Shown in pieces: positions 34,560-44,100 of a stretch of 49,891 nt of DNA. Positions within the stretch are counted from its first letter, which is position 1. Every line of letters starts with the position of its first letter. Source of the DNA: an uncultured Porphyromonadaceae bacterium (lineage in GTDB: Bacteria; Bacteroidota; Bacteroidia; Bacteroidales; Muribaculaceae); contig CABUIO010000017.1 in assembly GCA_902491625.1 (NCBI GenBank), positions 1 through 49,891 on the forward strand. The letters are read 5' to 3'. The position numbers and the translations under genes were made by a program. The notes beneath the pieces were generated by a model. It was not told the DNA's origin. It saw only the letters and a list, made by a program, of their open reading frames with translations, and did not search any database.

Positions 34560-37043
34560 ATGGTTTATCCCGGAAATTTCGAAGAAAAAACAGGATTCTC
34601 CTATATCAGGGCCCTTGTGGGCGATAAATGTATCAGTAGGCTCGGTCGCCAGTGGTGTGACGACATGCAATTCTCTTCTGACTATGAGACTGTCAGGAAG
34701 AGGCTTCTGCAGACCGACGAGATGGTGGCTGCGCTCGGCAGCTCTTCCGACCTTCCGGTTCACAGTATCTACGATGTCTCAGACCATATCCGGCGCCTTT
34801 CGGTCAATGGCAGCTACCTTGAGGCCGAGGTGCTCAGGCATCTCCGGTCCACTCTTGCCACAGCCGATTCTGTAGCTTCCTTTTTCCGGAAAACCTCAGA
34901 GGAATCCTCCTCGTATGTCTATCCCAATCTCAACGAGGCGCTCGCTCCGCTGCAATCCTTCCCTGAGGTAATCCGTTCCATTGACAACATCCTGACCGAC
35001 CACGGCACGATCCGCGACACGGCCTCGCCTCAGCTGGCATCCATAAGCCGCTCGTTGCAGTCGGTGAGTGCTTCGATGTCAGGCATCATGCGTCGCGTGA
35101 TAGACCGCAGCGCATCGCAGGGAGTCCTGACCCGCGATGTCACTCCTACGGTGCGCGACGGCCGTCTTGTCGTTCCGGTTCCTGCGATGCTCAAAAGGCG
35201 TCTTGACGGCATTGTCCACGATGAGAGTGCCACGGGCAAGACTGTCTTTATCGAGCCTGCCGAGGTTGTGGAGGCCAATAACAGACTCCGCGAGCTTCAG
35301 GCAGAGGAACGCCGAGAGATCATACGCATCCTTGTAGAGCTTGCTGACACTTTGCGTCCGAAGGCCGACGATATGCTTGCGACCATGAATATCCTCGGCC
35401 TCTTTGAGTTTATACGTGCCAAGGCTCTTGTAGCCATTCAGTTCGGCGGCTCGATGCCGACGATGGACCGCAAGCCCCATATAGAGTGGTATCATGCGGT
35501 GCATCCTGTCCTTGCCGCGACACTTGAGGCACAGGGCAGGGAAGTGGTGCCACTCGACATCACCCTCGACAGCCGTCGGCGTATCCTTGTCATCTCGGGT
35601 CCGAATGCCGGAGGTAAGTCTGTGACGCTTAAGACAGTGGGCATCGTGCAGTATATGCTCCAGTGCGGACTTCTCCCCACGCTCTATTCCAATTCCCATG
35701 TCTCGGTCTTTTCTGATATTCTTCTCGACATCGGCGACGAGCAATCGATTGAGAACGACCTTAGTACCTACAGCTCGCATCTGCGCAACATGAAGAGTTT
35801 CCTCAACGCTGCCTCTGCTTCCTCGCTGATCCTTATCGACGAGATGGGATCTGGCACGGAGCCTCATTTCGGAGGCGCGTTGGCCCAGAGTATCCTTGAA
35901 AAGCTCAACGAGATGAAGGTGATGGGCATCGTTACCACACACTACCAGAACCTTAAGAGCTTTGCCGATACGACTGATGGAGTGGTCAACGGCGCTATGC
36001 TCTATGACCGACAGAAGATGCGTCCGCTTTTCCAGCTCTCAATCGGTTCGCCGGGAAGCTCGTTTGCCCTGGAGATTGCACGCAACACCGGACTTCCTGC
36101 CGATGTCATTGAAAAGGCAAAGGAGATTGTCGGCTCGGACTATGTCGATTCCGACAAATATATGCTCGACATTGCCCGCGACAGAAGGTATTGGGCCAAC
36201 AAGCGCCTGTCTATCAAGGAGAAAGAGCATAAGCTCGACCAGATTCTTGAGTCGTATGAGAACACTGCCGGCGACCTTCGCCGTCGAAAGGCGGAGATTC
36301 TTGCCGATGCCCGACGTCAGGCCGCCGACATTCTGCGCAACAGTAATGCCGTTCTCGAAAAGACGATTCTTGAAATTCGTAAGAATCAGGCTGAAAAAGA
36401 ACGTACGAAAGAGCTGCGCCAGGAACTTGATAATTATAAGAAGACTGTCGCAGATACATCCGAAGATGCTTCTATTCAGAGCCTTAAGACTGTGAAGCGT
36501 CCGAAGAAAAGAAAAAAAGGGCAGGAGCAGACATCCGGCGAAGTCAAGGCAAAGGTCGTCAAGGAGGCTGAGCTTGCGGTGGGAAGTAATGTCAAGATGG
36601 CTGACAGCAACACTGTCGGCACTATCATTGCCATTGACGGCGCGAAGGCCACGGTCGCTTTCGGTGCCCTGCGCACTATCGTGCCCCTTGACCGACTCAG
36701 ACCGACTTTGCAGAAAGCGGTGCAGAATCCGGCGTCGCAGCTCGCGGGGGGCATGAAAACATCCTCCGTGTCAGATGTTTCGCGATCGCGTCAGCTTAGC
36801 TTTTCGCGTGAGCTTGACGTCAGAGGCATGAGGGTGGACGAGGCTTTGCAGGCTGTGACATATTTTCTTGACGACGCCCTGCAGTTCAGCGCAGATAGGG
36901 TGCGTATCCTTCACGGTACAGGGACAGGAGCACTCCGCGCCTCAATTCGCCAGCTGTTGCAGACGAATCCTGCGGTCGCTCAGTTCCACGACGAAGACGT
37001 AAGATTCGGGGGCGCCGGAATCACAGTCGTGGTCATGGCATAA
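34560..37043 (+). CDS. mutS2: Endonuclease MutS2
   Basis: MutS2 resembles the mismatch ATPase MutS but lacks the mismatch-recognition domains; it binds branched DNA and suppresses recombination, and in some bacteria also rescues collided ribosomes. The 827-residue product shows the clamp/lever region, Walker A ISGPNAGGKSVTLKTVG (near 345-361), Walker B SLILIDEMGSGTEP (near 422-435) and a coiled coil (about 520-640). A basic KOW-like segment (VGSNVKMADSNTVGTIIAIDG) and a C-terminal Smr nuclease domain follow (LDVRGMRVDEA near 751, RILHGTGTGALR near 783). Smr motifs appear intact. Its stop codon lies in the T-run of a minus-strand terminator. Confidence 0.96.
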   Translation: MVYPGNFEEKTGFSYIRALVGDKCISRLGRQWCDDMQFSSDYETVRKRLLQTDEMVAALGSSSDLPVHSIYDVSDHIRRLSVNGSYLEAEVLRHLRSTLATADSVASFFRKTSEESSSYVYPNLNEALAPLQSFPEVIRSIDNILTDHGTIRDTASPQLASISRSLQSVSASMSGIMRRVIDRSASQGVLTRDVTPTVRDGRLVVPVPAMLKRRLDGIVHDESATGKTVFIEPAEVVEANNRLRELQAEERREIIRILVELADTLRPKADDMLATMNILGLFEFIRAKALVAIQFGGSMPTMDRKPHIEWYHAVHPVLAATLEAQGREVVPLDITLDSRRRILVISGPNAGGKSVTLKTVGIVQYMLQCGLLPTLYSNSHVSVFSDILLDIGDEQSIENDLSTYSSHLRNMKSFLNAASASSLILIDEMGSGTEPHFGGALAQSILEKLNEMKVMGIVTTHYQNLKSFADTTDGVVNGAMLYDRQKMRPLFQLSIGSPGSSFALEIARNTGLPADVIEKAKEIVGSDYVDSDKYMLDIARDRRYWANKRLSIKEKEHKLDQILESYENTAGDLRRRKAEILADARRQAADILRNSNAVLEKTILEIRKNQAEKERTKELRQELDNYKKTVADTSEDASIQSLKTVKRPKKRKKGQEQTSGEVKAKVVKEAELAVGSNVKMADSNTVGTIIAIDGAKATVAFGALRTIVPLDRLRPTLQKAVQNPASQLAGGMKTSSVSDVSRSRQLSFSRELDVRGMRVDEALQAVTYFLDDALQFSADRVRILHGTGTGALRASIRQLLQTNPAVAQFHDEDVRFGGAGITVVVMA

Positions 37044-37067
37044 AAAATGCAACGCGAATTGCGCTGC
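37042..37067 (-). terminator. Rho-independent terminator of the candidate RNA
   Basis: On the minus strand GCAGCGC-AATTC-GCGTTGC forms a 7-bp stem (one G-U) followed by ATTTTTTA. On the plus strand the same stem has an A-C mismatch and no T-run after it, so it is oriented for minus-strand transcription. Confidence 0.75.
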
Positions 37068-37374
37068 AATCTAATAATCTTAATAATCTTACTAATTTGC
37101 TCCCTTATTGTATAGTTTAGGGAGCGGATGACCAAGGATTTCCCTAATTTTTACCAAATCCTTTGATGTCATTGGCGTTTCAGCTTAAGACGCAGCTCTC
37201 GATGAAACGCTGGACATACAGTTTCAAAAAATTAAACATAATTCGAAGTTTTAGTTACACATCACATCTCATTCCTTCGATTTTTACATCGGATTCTTGA
37301 GATAAGCAAGTAGTCTCTACTACTCTTTTTATGCTTATATAACACACGACCCTCAGGAAGTGTTTGTTTTTGAC
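37042..37374 (-). ncRNA. Candidate structured non-coding RNA, about 330 nt
   Basis: On the minus strand a promoter (37379-37410) is followed by a chain of stems and ends in a terminator. Stems in plus coordinates: 37302-37338 (ATAAGCA/TGCTTAT closing AGTAGT/ACTACT), 37266-37303 (TGAGAT/ATCTCA), 37175-37210 (GCGTTTCA/TGAAACGC), 37134-37163 (AAGGATTT/AAATCCTT) and 37099-37125 (GCTCCCT/AGGGAGC). The last is the terminator stem 37049-37067. The longest peptide frame inside is 26 codons (37092-37172, minus) and overlaps two stems. It does not match tmRNA, RNase P or SRP RNA as I remember them. A 6S-type RNA cannot be excluded. Confidence 0.55.
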
Positions 37375-37378
37375 GCTG

Positions 37379-37410
37379 CAAAGTTATATCTTATTTTACG
37401 ATTTTACAAG
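37379..37410 (-). promoter_or_regulatory. Promoter of the candidate RNA
   Basis: Minus strand: TTG (37407-37409), a 20-base spacer and TAACTTTG (plus 37379-37386). The predicted start is near 37374. No protein gene lies downstream on this strand. Confidence 0.55.
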
Positions 37411-37705
37411 TATTTTGCCCATAAAATATGTTTTACAACATTGTTCTATAATATAGTTACCTGGCATATAGTCCCTTTCCTCATCCTCTATAGTAGCCGT
37501 TTTCATTCTCTCTGATAGTTCTTCATTGTTCCTTATTGTTCGCTTTGTTTTTCAGACATAGAGGGAGGATTTGTTTCCGTTTCGTGCCTCCTGCGGCGCC
37601 TTGAATCCTTGGGTGTTCTCCTTACAAGTACATTATGAAACGGCAAGTCGCCTTCTATTATGGATTATTTTTTGCGCCTCAACTCCCCAATTCAAAAAAA
37701 ATTCC
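37411..37705. other. Gap without gene upstream of manA
   Basis: AT- and pyrimidine-rich sequence between the two divergent promoters. No reading frame of more than about 25 codons looks real. Apart from the flanking promoters I see no definite signal. Confidence 0.5.
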
Positions 37706-37713
37706 TAACTTTG
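37706..37713 (+). promoter_or_regulatory. manA: Putative -7 element for manA
   Basis: TAACTTTG, an exact TAnnTTTG match, 25 bases before the manA ATG at 37739. The -33 side is weak. Confidence 0.5.
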
Positions 37714-37738
37714 TCGCTCGTTAAACGATAAGCACCTG

Positions 37739-38722
37739 ATGACAGAGCTGAACAATCTTCTGACTTTTGAACCTTATTTCAAGCCCGTTCTCTGGGGTGG
37801 CGACAGAATTGCTGCACTTAAGCACATCGAGTCGCCGCGCTGTGACATTGGCGAGAGTTGGGAGATTTCGGCCATTCCCGGCCATGAGTCGGTGGTGGCC
37901 GATGGTGTGTTTAAAGGCTTGTCTATCACTGAGCTTGTCGGACGATATGGCGCTTCGCTGGTTGGAAGTGAGGTTGTCGCGAAGTGGGGCGATACTTTTC
38001 CGTTGCTCATAAAGTTCATTGACGCCCGCCACGACCTTTCGGTGCAGGTGCATCCCGACGACGAGATGGCTTCGAGATGCCACTGCTCGCGCGGAAAGAC
38101 CGAGATGTGGTATGTGATTGACGCCGAGCCCGGCGCCGTGATCTATGCAGGTTTCCCCCGCACGATAACTCCCGAATCGTTCTTCCGCAGTGCTTCCGAG
38201 GGCACGGCTCTTGAGAGTCTTTCGCGTTTCGAGGCTGAAAAGGGTCAGTTTTACTACATCCCTGCGGGCACTGTACACGCCATCGGTGCCGGTGTCCTGA
38301 TCGCCGAAATTCAGGAGACAAGCGACATATCGTATCGGATCTATGATTATGGCCGTAAGGATTCCGACGGCAACGCGCGGCGTCTTCATATCGATGAGGC
38401 TCGCGAAGCAATAGATTTCAGACCTGACACCTGGAATCCATGTACAGTGCCCGACAAATCGAAAGCTAATATAATTGAGTGTGATTTTTTTCGAGTTGAC
38501 TACATTACGCCGTCCCAAGGATTGCCCGTGACTTTCGAGAATCCTGAGTCCCGGAGTTTTTCCATCATAATGGCGGTTCATGGCGACATCGTGTGCCGGA
38601 TTGGCGACTCGTCGTTCTCTCTCCCTGTGGGACACACGGGACTGGTGCCGGCGTCCGTCGCTTCATTCTCTGTAAAGTCCGACACGCCATTCCTCATTAT
38701 CTCGCATCCCGGACGGCAATAG
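37739..38722 (+). CDS. manA: Mannose-6-phosphate isomerase, class I
   Basis: Interconverts fructose-6-phosphate and mannose-6-phosphate, the entry to GDP-mannose and other glycan precursors. The 327-residue cupin enzyme shows FKPVLWGGDRI at its start, the zinc-binding VQVHPDDEMA, GKTEMWYVIDAEPGA, and the active-site PAGTVHAIGAGVLIAEIQETSDISYRIYDYGR. The C-terminal third carries a second cupin-like fold ending LIISHPGR. It is the likely first gene of a small unit with the SGNH and MBOAT genes, 14 bases before the former. Confidence 0.94.
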   Translation: MTELNNLLTFEPYFKPVLWGGDRIAALKHIESPRCDIGESWEISAIPGHESVVADGVFKGLSITELVGRYGASLVGSEVVAKWGDTFPLLIKFIDARHDLSVQVHPDDEMASRCHCSRGKTEMWYVIDAEPGAVIYAGFPRTITPESFFRSASEGTALESLSRFEAEKGQFYYIPAGTVHAIGAGVLIAEIQETSDISYRIYDYGRKDSDGNARRLHIDEAREAIDFRPDTWNPCTVPDKSKANIIECDFFRVDYITPSQGLPVTFENPESRSFSIIMAVHGDIVCRIGDSSFSLPVGHTGLVPASVASFSVKSDTPFLIISHPGRQ

Positions 38723-38736
38723 TTTTTGCTTTAATC

Positions 38737-39540
38737 GTGAAATCGAAATACACAGGTTTATGGATGCTGCTGGTAGTGGCGCTCCTGATCATTACTGTCA
38801 TATCTTTTGTCGATGACATATCTATATTCGGCGTCAAGATCAAGAAAAGTCCTATAGCCGAGAAGCTGACGACTCAATATCTCACAGCTGAGGAGATAAA
38901 AGAGGTCGAGGAGAAAAAACAGGTCGAACTGGAACAGAAAGCCAAGCCGCAGGAGAATCCTGTCGACACCACGCCGCAGGTGATGCTCTTCATCGGTGAC
39001 TCGATGACACAGAACCTTGCGATCCGCGCGTCCGCTTACGCGCGTCAGAACGGACACACGATCCATACTATCAACTGGGACAGCTCGGGTACACGCATCT
39101 GGTCGCAGTGCGACACGCTCGACAACTACATTAAGCGTTTCAAGCCGACAATCATTTTTGTGTCTTTGGGTAGCAACGAGCTTTATGTCCGCAATCTCGA
39201 TCCTTACCGAGAATATGTGAAGACAATTCTTGCCAAGATCGACACGATCCCTTACGTCTGGATTGGCCCTCCCAACTGGAAACCTGACGAGGGCATAAAT
39301 GATATGCTAATGGACGAGACCGCTCCAGGTACATTCTTTCGTTCAGAAGGAATCGAGCTGGCGCGCAAGAAGGACAAGATTCATCCCACACGCGATGCCG
39401 CAGCCGTCTGGTTCGACTCTATTGCGCGATGGATGCCGAAGTCGGCTCATCCCATCAGGCTTCAGACGCCTTCCGACTCCATTACAGCGACTACAAAACT
39501 TTCTCACACAAACATCATATATCTTAAAGCTAAACACTGA
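38737..39540 (+). CDS. Membrane-anchored SGNH/GDSL hydrolase-like protein
   Basis: GTG at 38737, 14 bases after manA, gives 267 residues with a basic start and one membrane helix (LWMLLVVALLIITVISFV); a longer reading overlapping manA is less likely. After a Glu/Lys-rich linker comes an SGNH fold with VMLFIGDSMTQN (Ser89 nucleophile), VSLGSNELYV (block III Asn) and KDKIHPTRDAAAVWF (Asp213, His216). Proteins of this type paired with an MBOAT acyltransferase usually take part in O-acetylating exported polysaccharides, as AlgJ/AlgX do for alginate. Its stop overlaps the MBOAT start (TGATG). Confidence 0.85.
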   Translation: MKSKYTGLWMLLVVALLIITVISFVDDISIFGVKIKKSPIAEKLTTQYLTAEEIKEVEEKKQVELEQKAKPQENPVDTTPQVMLFIGDSMTQNLAIRASAYARQNGHTIHTINWDSSGTRIWSQCDTLDNYIKRFKPTIIFVSLGSNELYVRNLDPYREYVKTILAKIDTIPYVWIGPPNWKPDEGINDMLMDETAPGTFFRSEGIELARKKDKIHPTRDAAAVWFDSIARWMPKSAHPIRLQTPSDSITATTKLSHTNIIYLKAKH

Positions 39541-41024
39541 TGGATTCAGTCGATGCTATATATACAGCTTTATCCAACATAGGCAAGATGCTCCTTTACG
39601 ACAAAGGCGCACCGATGCTCTTCTCCTCCGGTCTTTTCTGGCTGCTTTTCATTTTCTTCATTCCGATCTATGCCATGCTGCGCAATCACCGCACGCAGAT
39701 GGTACTCTTTGTTATAGCGTTCTCTCTCTACTTCTATTATAAGAGTTCCGGCATTTTCTTCCTTATGCTCATTGGCACCTCACTGATCGACTGGACGATA
39801 TCCCACAGGATACATGCCTGCGTATCGCGGCGAGCCAAGCTCACATGGATGTGGATCTCCGTCATCATATCGCTCTCCATCCTCGGATATTTCAAATATG
39901 CCAACTTCTTTATGTGGAACTGGAATCTGATGGTGCAGGGCAACTTTCAGCCCATGGACATAATCCTTCCGGTCGGCATTTCTTTCTATACTTTCCAGTC
40001 CATAAGCTATGTGGTTGATGTGTATAAAGGGCGTCTGAAGCCGACATCATCATGGTTTGATTATCTCTTTTTCCTGTCGTTCTTCCCCGCGCTTGTCGCA
40101 GGACCCATAGTCCGCGCCGACTATTTCATCCCACAGATTCGCCGCAAGAACAGGGTAACGGGAGTTCAGATATACGGCGGACTATGGCTTGTCATTGTCG
40201 GCATCATAAAGAAGGCTGTCATAGCCGACTATATCGCGCAGTTCAACGACATGATTTTCAACAATCCGGGAGCCTTCGACGGATTACAGACCCTAATGGG
40301 TGTCCTCGGATACACCATGCAGATCTACTGCGACTTCTCCGGCTATTCTGACATGGCGATCGGCATCGCGCTGATCATGGGTTTCCGTCTCGGAATAAAT
40401 TTCAACTCGCCGTATCAGTCCCGCAATCTCACTGAATTCTGGCGAAGGTGGCATATCTCCCTCTCGTCGTGGCTCCGCGACTATGTCTATATTCCTCTCG
40501 GAGGCAACCGAAAGGGAACCATACGCACCTACATCAACAACTTCATCACTATGCTCGTCGGAGGACTTTGGCACGGCGCGGACTGGAAATTCGTCTTCTG
40601 GGGCGCGATGCACGGCGTCGGACTCGCAGTCCACAAGGCGTGCAAGCCGGTTCTCTCAAAAATCCCTGACAATTTCCTCACGAAATTCATCTTCTGGGCG
40701 ATCACATTTACTTACGTATCGCTTCTATGGGTGTTCTTCCGCGCTGCCTCATTCGGCGACTCAGTGACGATCATAAAGTCCATCTTCATTCAGTTCGACA
40801 TCGCGCATTTCCCTGAATTTTGGAATGTGCGCTATGAATGGTGCATCATGATGGCGCTTCTCATCATAGCTCATTTCACACCTCAGTCCTGGTCTGATAA
40901 GATGCAGCGGCTCTTCATACGCTCTCCCTGGATAGTGAAGATCATCGTGTTTATCCTCGTCGTTCAGTGCGTCATCATCTACATGTCGTCTGAAATCGCG
41001 CCTTTCATCTACTTCCAGTTTTAA
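39540..41024 (+). CDS. MBOAT-family membrane O-acyltransferase (AlgI-like)
   Basis: A 494-residue protein with about ten or more membrane helices and the AlgI pattern: SFYTFQSISYVVDVYKG, FFPALVAGPIVRADYFIPQI, YCDFSGYSDMAIGIALIMGF, NFNSPYQSRNLTEFWRRWHISLSSWLRDYVYIPLGG and the catalytic-site motif GGLWHGADWKFVFWG with His345. MBOAT enzymes move acyl groups from the cytoplasm across the membrane to glycans or proteins, and here probably pass acetyl to the SGNH protein encoded just upstream. The glycan target is not indicated by nearby genes. It converges on a surface protein gene across a strong hairpin. Confidence 0.93.
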   Translation: MDSVDAIYTALSNIGKMLLYDKGAPMLFSSGLFWLLFIFFIPIYAMLRNHRTQMVLFVIAFSLYFYYKSSGIFFLMLIGTSLIDWTISHRIHACVSRRAKLTWMWISVIISLSILGYFKYANFFMWNWNLMVQGNFQPMDIILPVGISFYTFQSISYVVDVYKGRLKPTSSWFDYLFFLSFFPALVAGPIVRADYFIPQIRRKNRVTGVQIYGGLWLVIVGIIKKAVIADYIAQFNDMIFNNPGAFDGLQTLMGVLGYTMQIYCDFSGYSDMAIGIALIMGFRLGINFNSPYQSRNLTEFWRRWHISLSSWLRDYVYIPLGGNRKGTIRTYINNFITMLVGGLWHGADWKFVFWGAMHGVGLAVHKACKPVLSKIPDNFLTKFIFWAITFTYVSLLWVFFRAASFGDSVTIIKSIFIQFDIAHFPEFWNVRYEWCIMMALLIIAHFTPQSWSDKMQRLFIRSPWIVKIIVFILVVQCVIIYMSSEIAPFIYFQF

Positions 41025-41064
41025 AACAGCCTCTCAGGAGGTCTGTTCCATACATAAAATCGAA

Positions 41065-41094
41065 GTCCCCGGCAGCCGTTCGGCTGCCGGGGAC
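41065..41094. terminator. Shared hairpin between convergent genes
   Basis: A perfect 13-bp stem (GTCCCCGGCAGCC and GGCTGCCGGGGAC) with loop GTTC lies between the MBOAT gene (plus) and the 41118 gene (minus). T-tracts are modest on either strand (TTCGATTTTA on the minus side), but the position and stability fit a bidirectional terminator. Confidence 0.7.
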
Positions 41095-41117
41095 GCTTGA
41101 TACATCCGGAGGTGTCG

Positions 41118-44100
41118 TTATCTCACGATAACCTTTACGGATTTGTTGCCTACGGTGACTACATAAACGCCGATTTCAACGTCTAAGTTGAGCGTGGCCG
41201 GAGCCGACTGGGTGGAGTAGACCTTCACGCCGTTGACGTTGACAATACCTACATGTTCGCCCCCGCAACCGCTCACGCTGATGCGTCCCTCGGAGGAGAC
41301 CACATACACTCTGTCTGACTCTACGCTGCCAACAGAGGTGGTGCGCGGCGCGGTGACGGTGGCAGATAGCGGGAACACTGTGTCCACGCCTGAGCGTTTG
41401 CCCACGGCGGCCACATTGTATTTGTGTTCCGTGTCCTCTTCCGTCGTAGTGTCGGTCATATAAGCGTCGGGATGGTTGTCGGAAATGAGCTCGCCGTCGC
41501 GATATATGTTCCATCCTGTTATCTCCACTTCGGGAACGGCGGGGGAATACACGATGTCGTCCAGGGCGATTCCGAATTTGTCGTCGCTCGCGTAGTGGAT
41601 GGCGAAGTATTTCGCGTCGGCGGGCAGGGTCATCTCGTAGCCGTACCATCCGGCGTCGTCGGTCTCGATCTTCTTGAAGCAGCTGAAGGAATCGAAATCG
41701 TCGTCGGTCGAGGACACGAGTATCTCAACAGCCTCCTCATACTCTTCGGAAAGCGAGGTCAGGGCGAAGGAAAGCTTGGTTCCTCCCTTTATCTCCGGTG
41801 AGATCAGCCAGTCATCGGCCTTTCCTCCGTTAGGGCTGAAAGCCATGAGGAACTGGTTGCCGGAGATGGCGGGCATCGCTTCCATTCCGCAAAGGTAGTT
41901 GTTGATCGTCTGGAAAGCCTTGGGCTTTTGGGCGTCAGGAATGTCGAAGGCTTGGGTGGTGTAGGGGTTGAGTCCGTCGAAGTCGATGTTCTTCCATGCG
42001 CCCAGACGCGAATCGTATGAACCGTGGACGTAGCTCTCGATGTTGTCTGTGTATCCTTCTGCGTAGGGATTGTCCCATTTGAGGTTCACATCCATCTTGT
42101 TCTCCGCAAGAGTGGCTTCTAATTCTTCTGCCACGGGATCCCCTGTATATCCTGCACGGAAATCGCGGTTGAGGATATTGTTGGTTTCATCCTCGTCTCC
42201 CTCCAGAGCCGCTTCCACCGTCATGCGGAGGGTCTTGCCGCTCATGTCTGCGCTGTCGAATCTGAAATGTCCCTTGTATTCGGAATTCTTCTCAGATCCT
42301 ATCGTGCCTTCAGGTCCGGTGAGCGCTATCTCGGCGATATGGGTGTCGCCGTCGGAAAGGATTGCGTTCAGCTGCGGAGCCTGCACATCCTCGTATCCGA
42401 GGTTGCCCACGGTCACGGTGAAGTCCACATCTTCTCCTACGCGCACGTAAGAGGGTAGGTCGGTGCGCAGCGCGGCGATGTCCTTGGCCTTGCGCTCATA
42501 CACACTGTATCCGCTCACTACCAGAATCTGCTCCGGGTTCGTGATTTCCACATCGAGCGCTATCACTACCCATTGCTTGTTTTGGTAAGCCTCCGGTATG
42601 TCGAATGAGAGTGTGCACCAGCCCTCTCCCGAAGTCGAGTCGAATTTGCCTATTTCCACAGCCGAGGAGCGTCCGTCGGTTCCATAGAGCTTGACTGTGG
42701 TTTTCGGGGTGCCTCCCCATACGAATGCGTTGAGCGAGAGACGTACTTTCTCGGCGCCTGTCGTGGAAAGCTTGGGAAGTTCCACATAGCCTTTGCCAGT
42801 TGATTCGTTCTGGGTGGTCACGCACATCAGCGCGTATGCCGGTCCCCCCTCTATCCCTACGAGTTGAGGATTGTCAAGCGCCCACTGGGCTGTATATTCT
42901 TCGCTCGGATAGTCTATGAGCAGTCCGCTGTAGGTCTGCGTGCCGCCGGGGAAGGTCTCGGAAAGCGGAAGCACATACGGCTTGCCAAGAACGGCTGCGG
43001 CAAAGGATACCACGTCGCCCTCGCTCTCTCCCTTGGAGTTCTCGGCCGATACCTGAAGCTGATGCACCTGCTGGGTGTCCCCTGTGTGGGTGAAGGTGTA
43101 TTTGCATTCGCTGATGCCGGTCTCCACCGGTATCCATCTCGACACGGTGCCGTCATTTACATATTCGTAGATGTTGTAGGTGAGTCCGTTGGCGGATACG
43201 ATGCCTCCGTTCTGTCCCACGGTGACCGGTTCCCATGTCAATGTCATCGACATATTGTCGTCGCTCACTTTCGAGGATACTACAGGATCGGTAGGTACGT
43301 CGATGCCGCATCTCACTGTGCCGCGCGCGGTGTTGCCTGTGCCGTTGGCGTTGCTTACGGTGACTGCCACGGAGTTTAGTCCCTCCACTGTCTCCACGGT
43401 TTTCTCTATGCTCTCTCCAGGTTTGCCGGTGGCAGTCACTGTGCCTGCAGGTGTGGATATCTCCGCTGTCATCTCGTCTGTGGCCCCGGCTGCCGTTTCA
43501 TTGATGTATTCGGTCGGGAATTTGAACGATACGGTGGCTTTCAGTGCGCCTTCAGGATCAGGGGTGAGGAGAAGGTCTGTACATAGCCCCGGCACTTGCG
43601 CCGAATTGTCTGTGAGCTCGATTTTGAGATTTCGCAACGCTATGCGCCATGAATCGGACACCGGGGATGTGATGTGGATGCCCACATAATAGTCGCCGGC
43701 CTCGGCAATTCCGAAGTTGGAGGAGAATGTCTTGTAGTCGGCGTTCGATAAGTACGGCTCTCCCAATATCGCTTTGCCCGCACGCATCCCTTCCAGATCG
43801 GCGCTTTTGCCGAGCACTATCTCGAACGATTCCTGCATAGGAGAAGTAGTCGTCGTGCATGCCTCTATGGAAGCGGTATAGAGACGGCTCGCATCCGGAA
43901 GATTGATCGCTTTCGTTATGATCCATTCATCGGCGTCAAGTGTGGCTGCCGGATTCTCGCTCTTGTTGTAATAGATCGGCCAGTCGTATGTCTCGCCGTT
44001 TCCGCCGGTCACAACGTTGTATTTTATCTTGTTGCCGTCTTCGTTGCCATCGATTACCGTACATTCGCCGAATTCTTCCTCCGTGGGATGCATTGAGAAT

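Noticed and set aside
37092..37172. 26-codon frame inside the candidate RNA
   Set aside because: Two perfect stems overlap it and it has no evident ribosome site; kept only as an alternative reading of the RNA.
37429..37441. TGTTTTACAACAT also occurs at 49849-49861
   Set aside because: A 13-base AT-rich match in two gaps is expected by chance or as a common spacer sequence; no structure goes with it.
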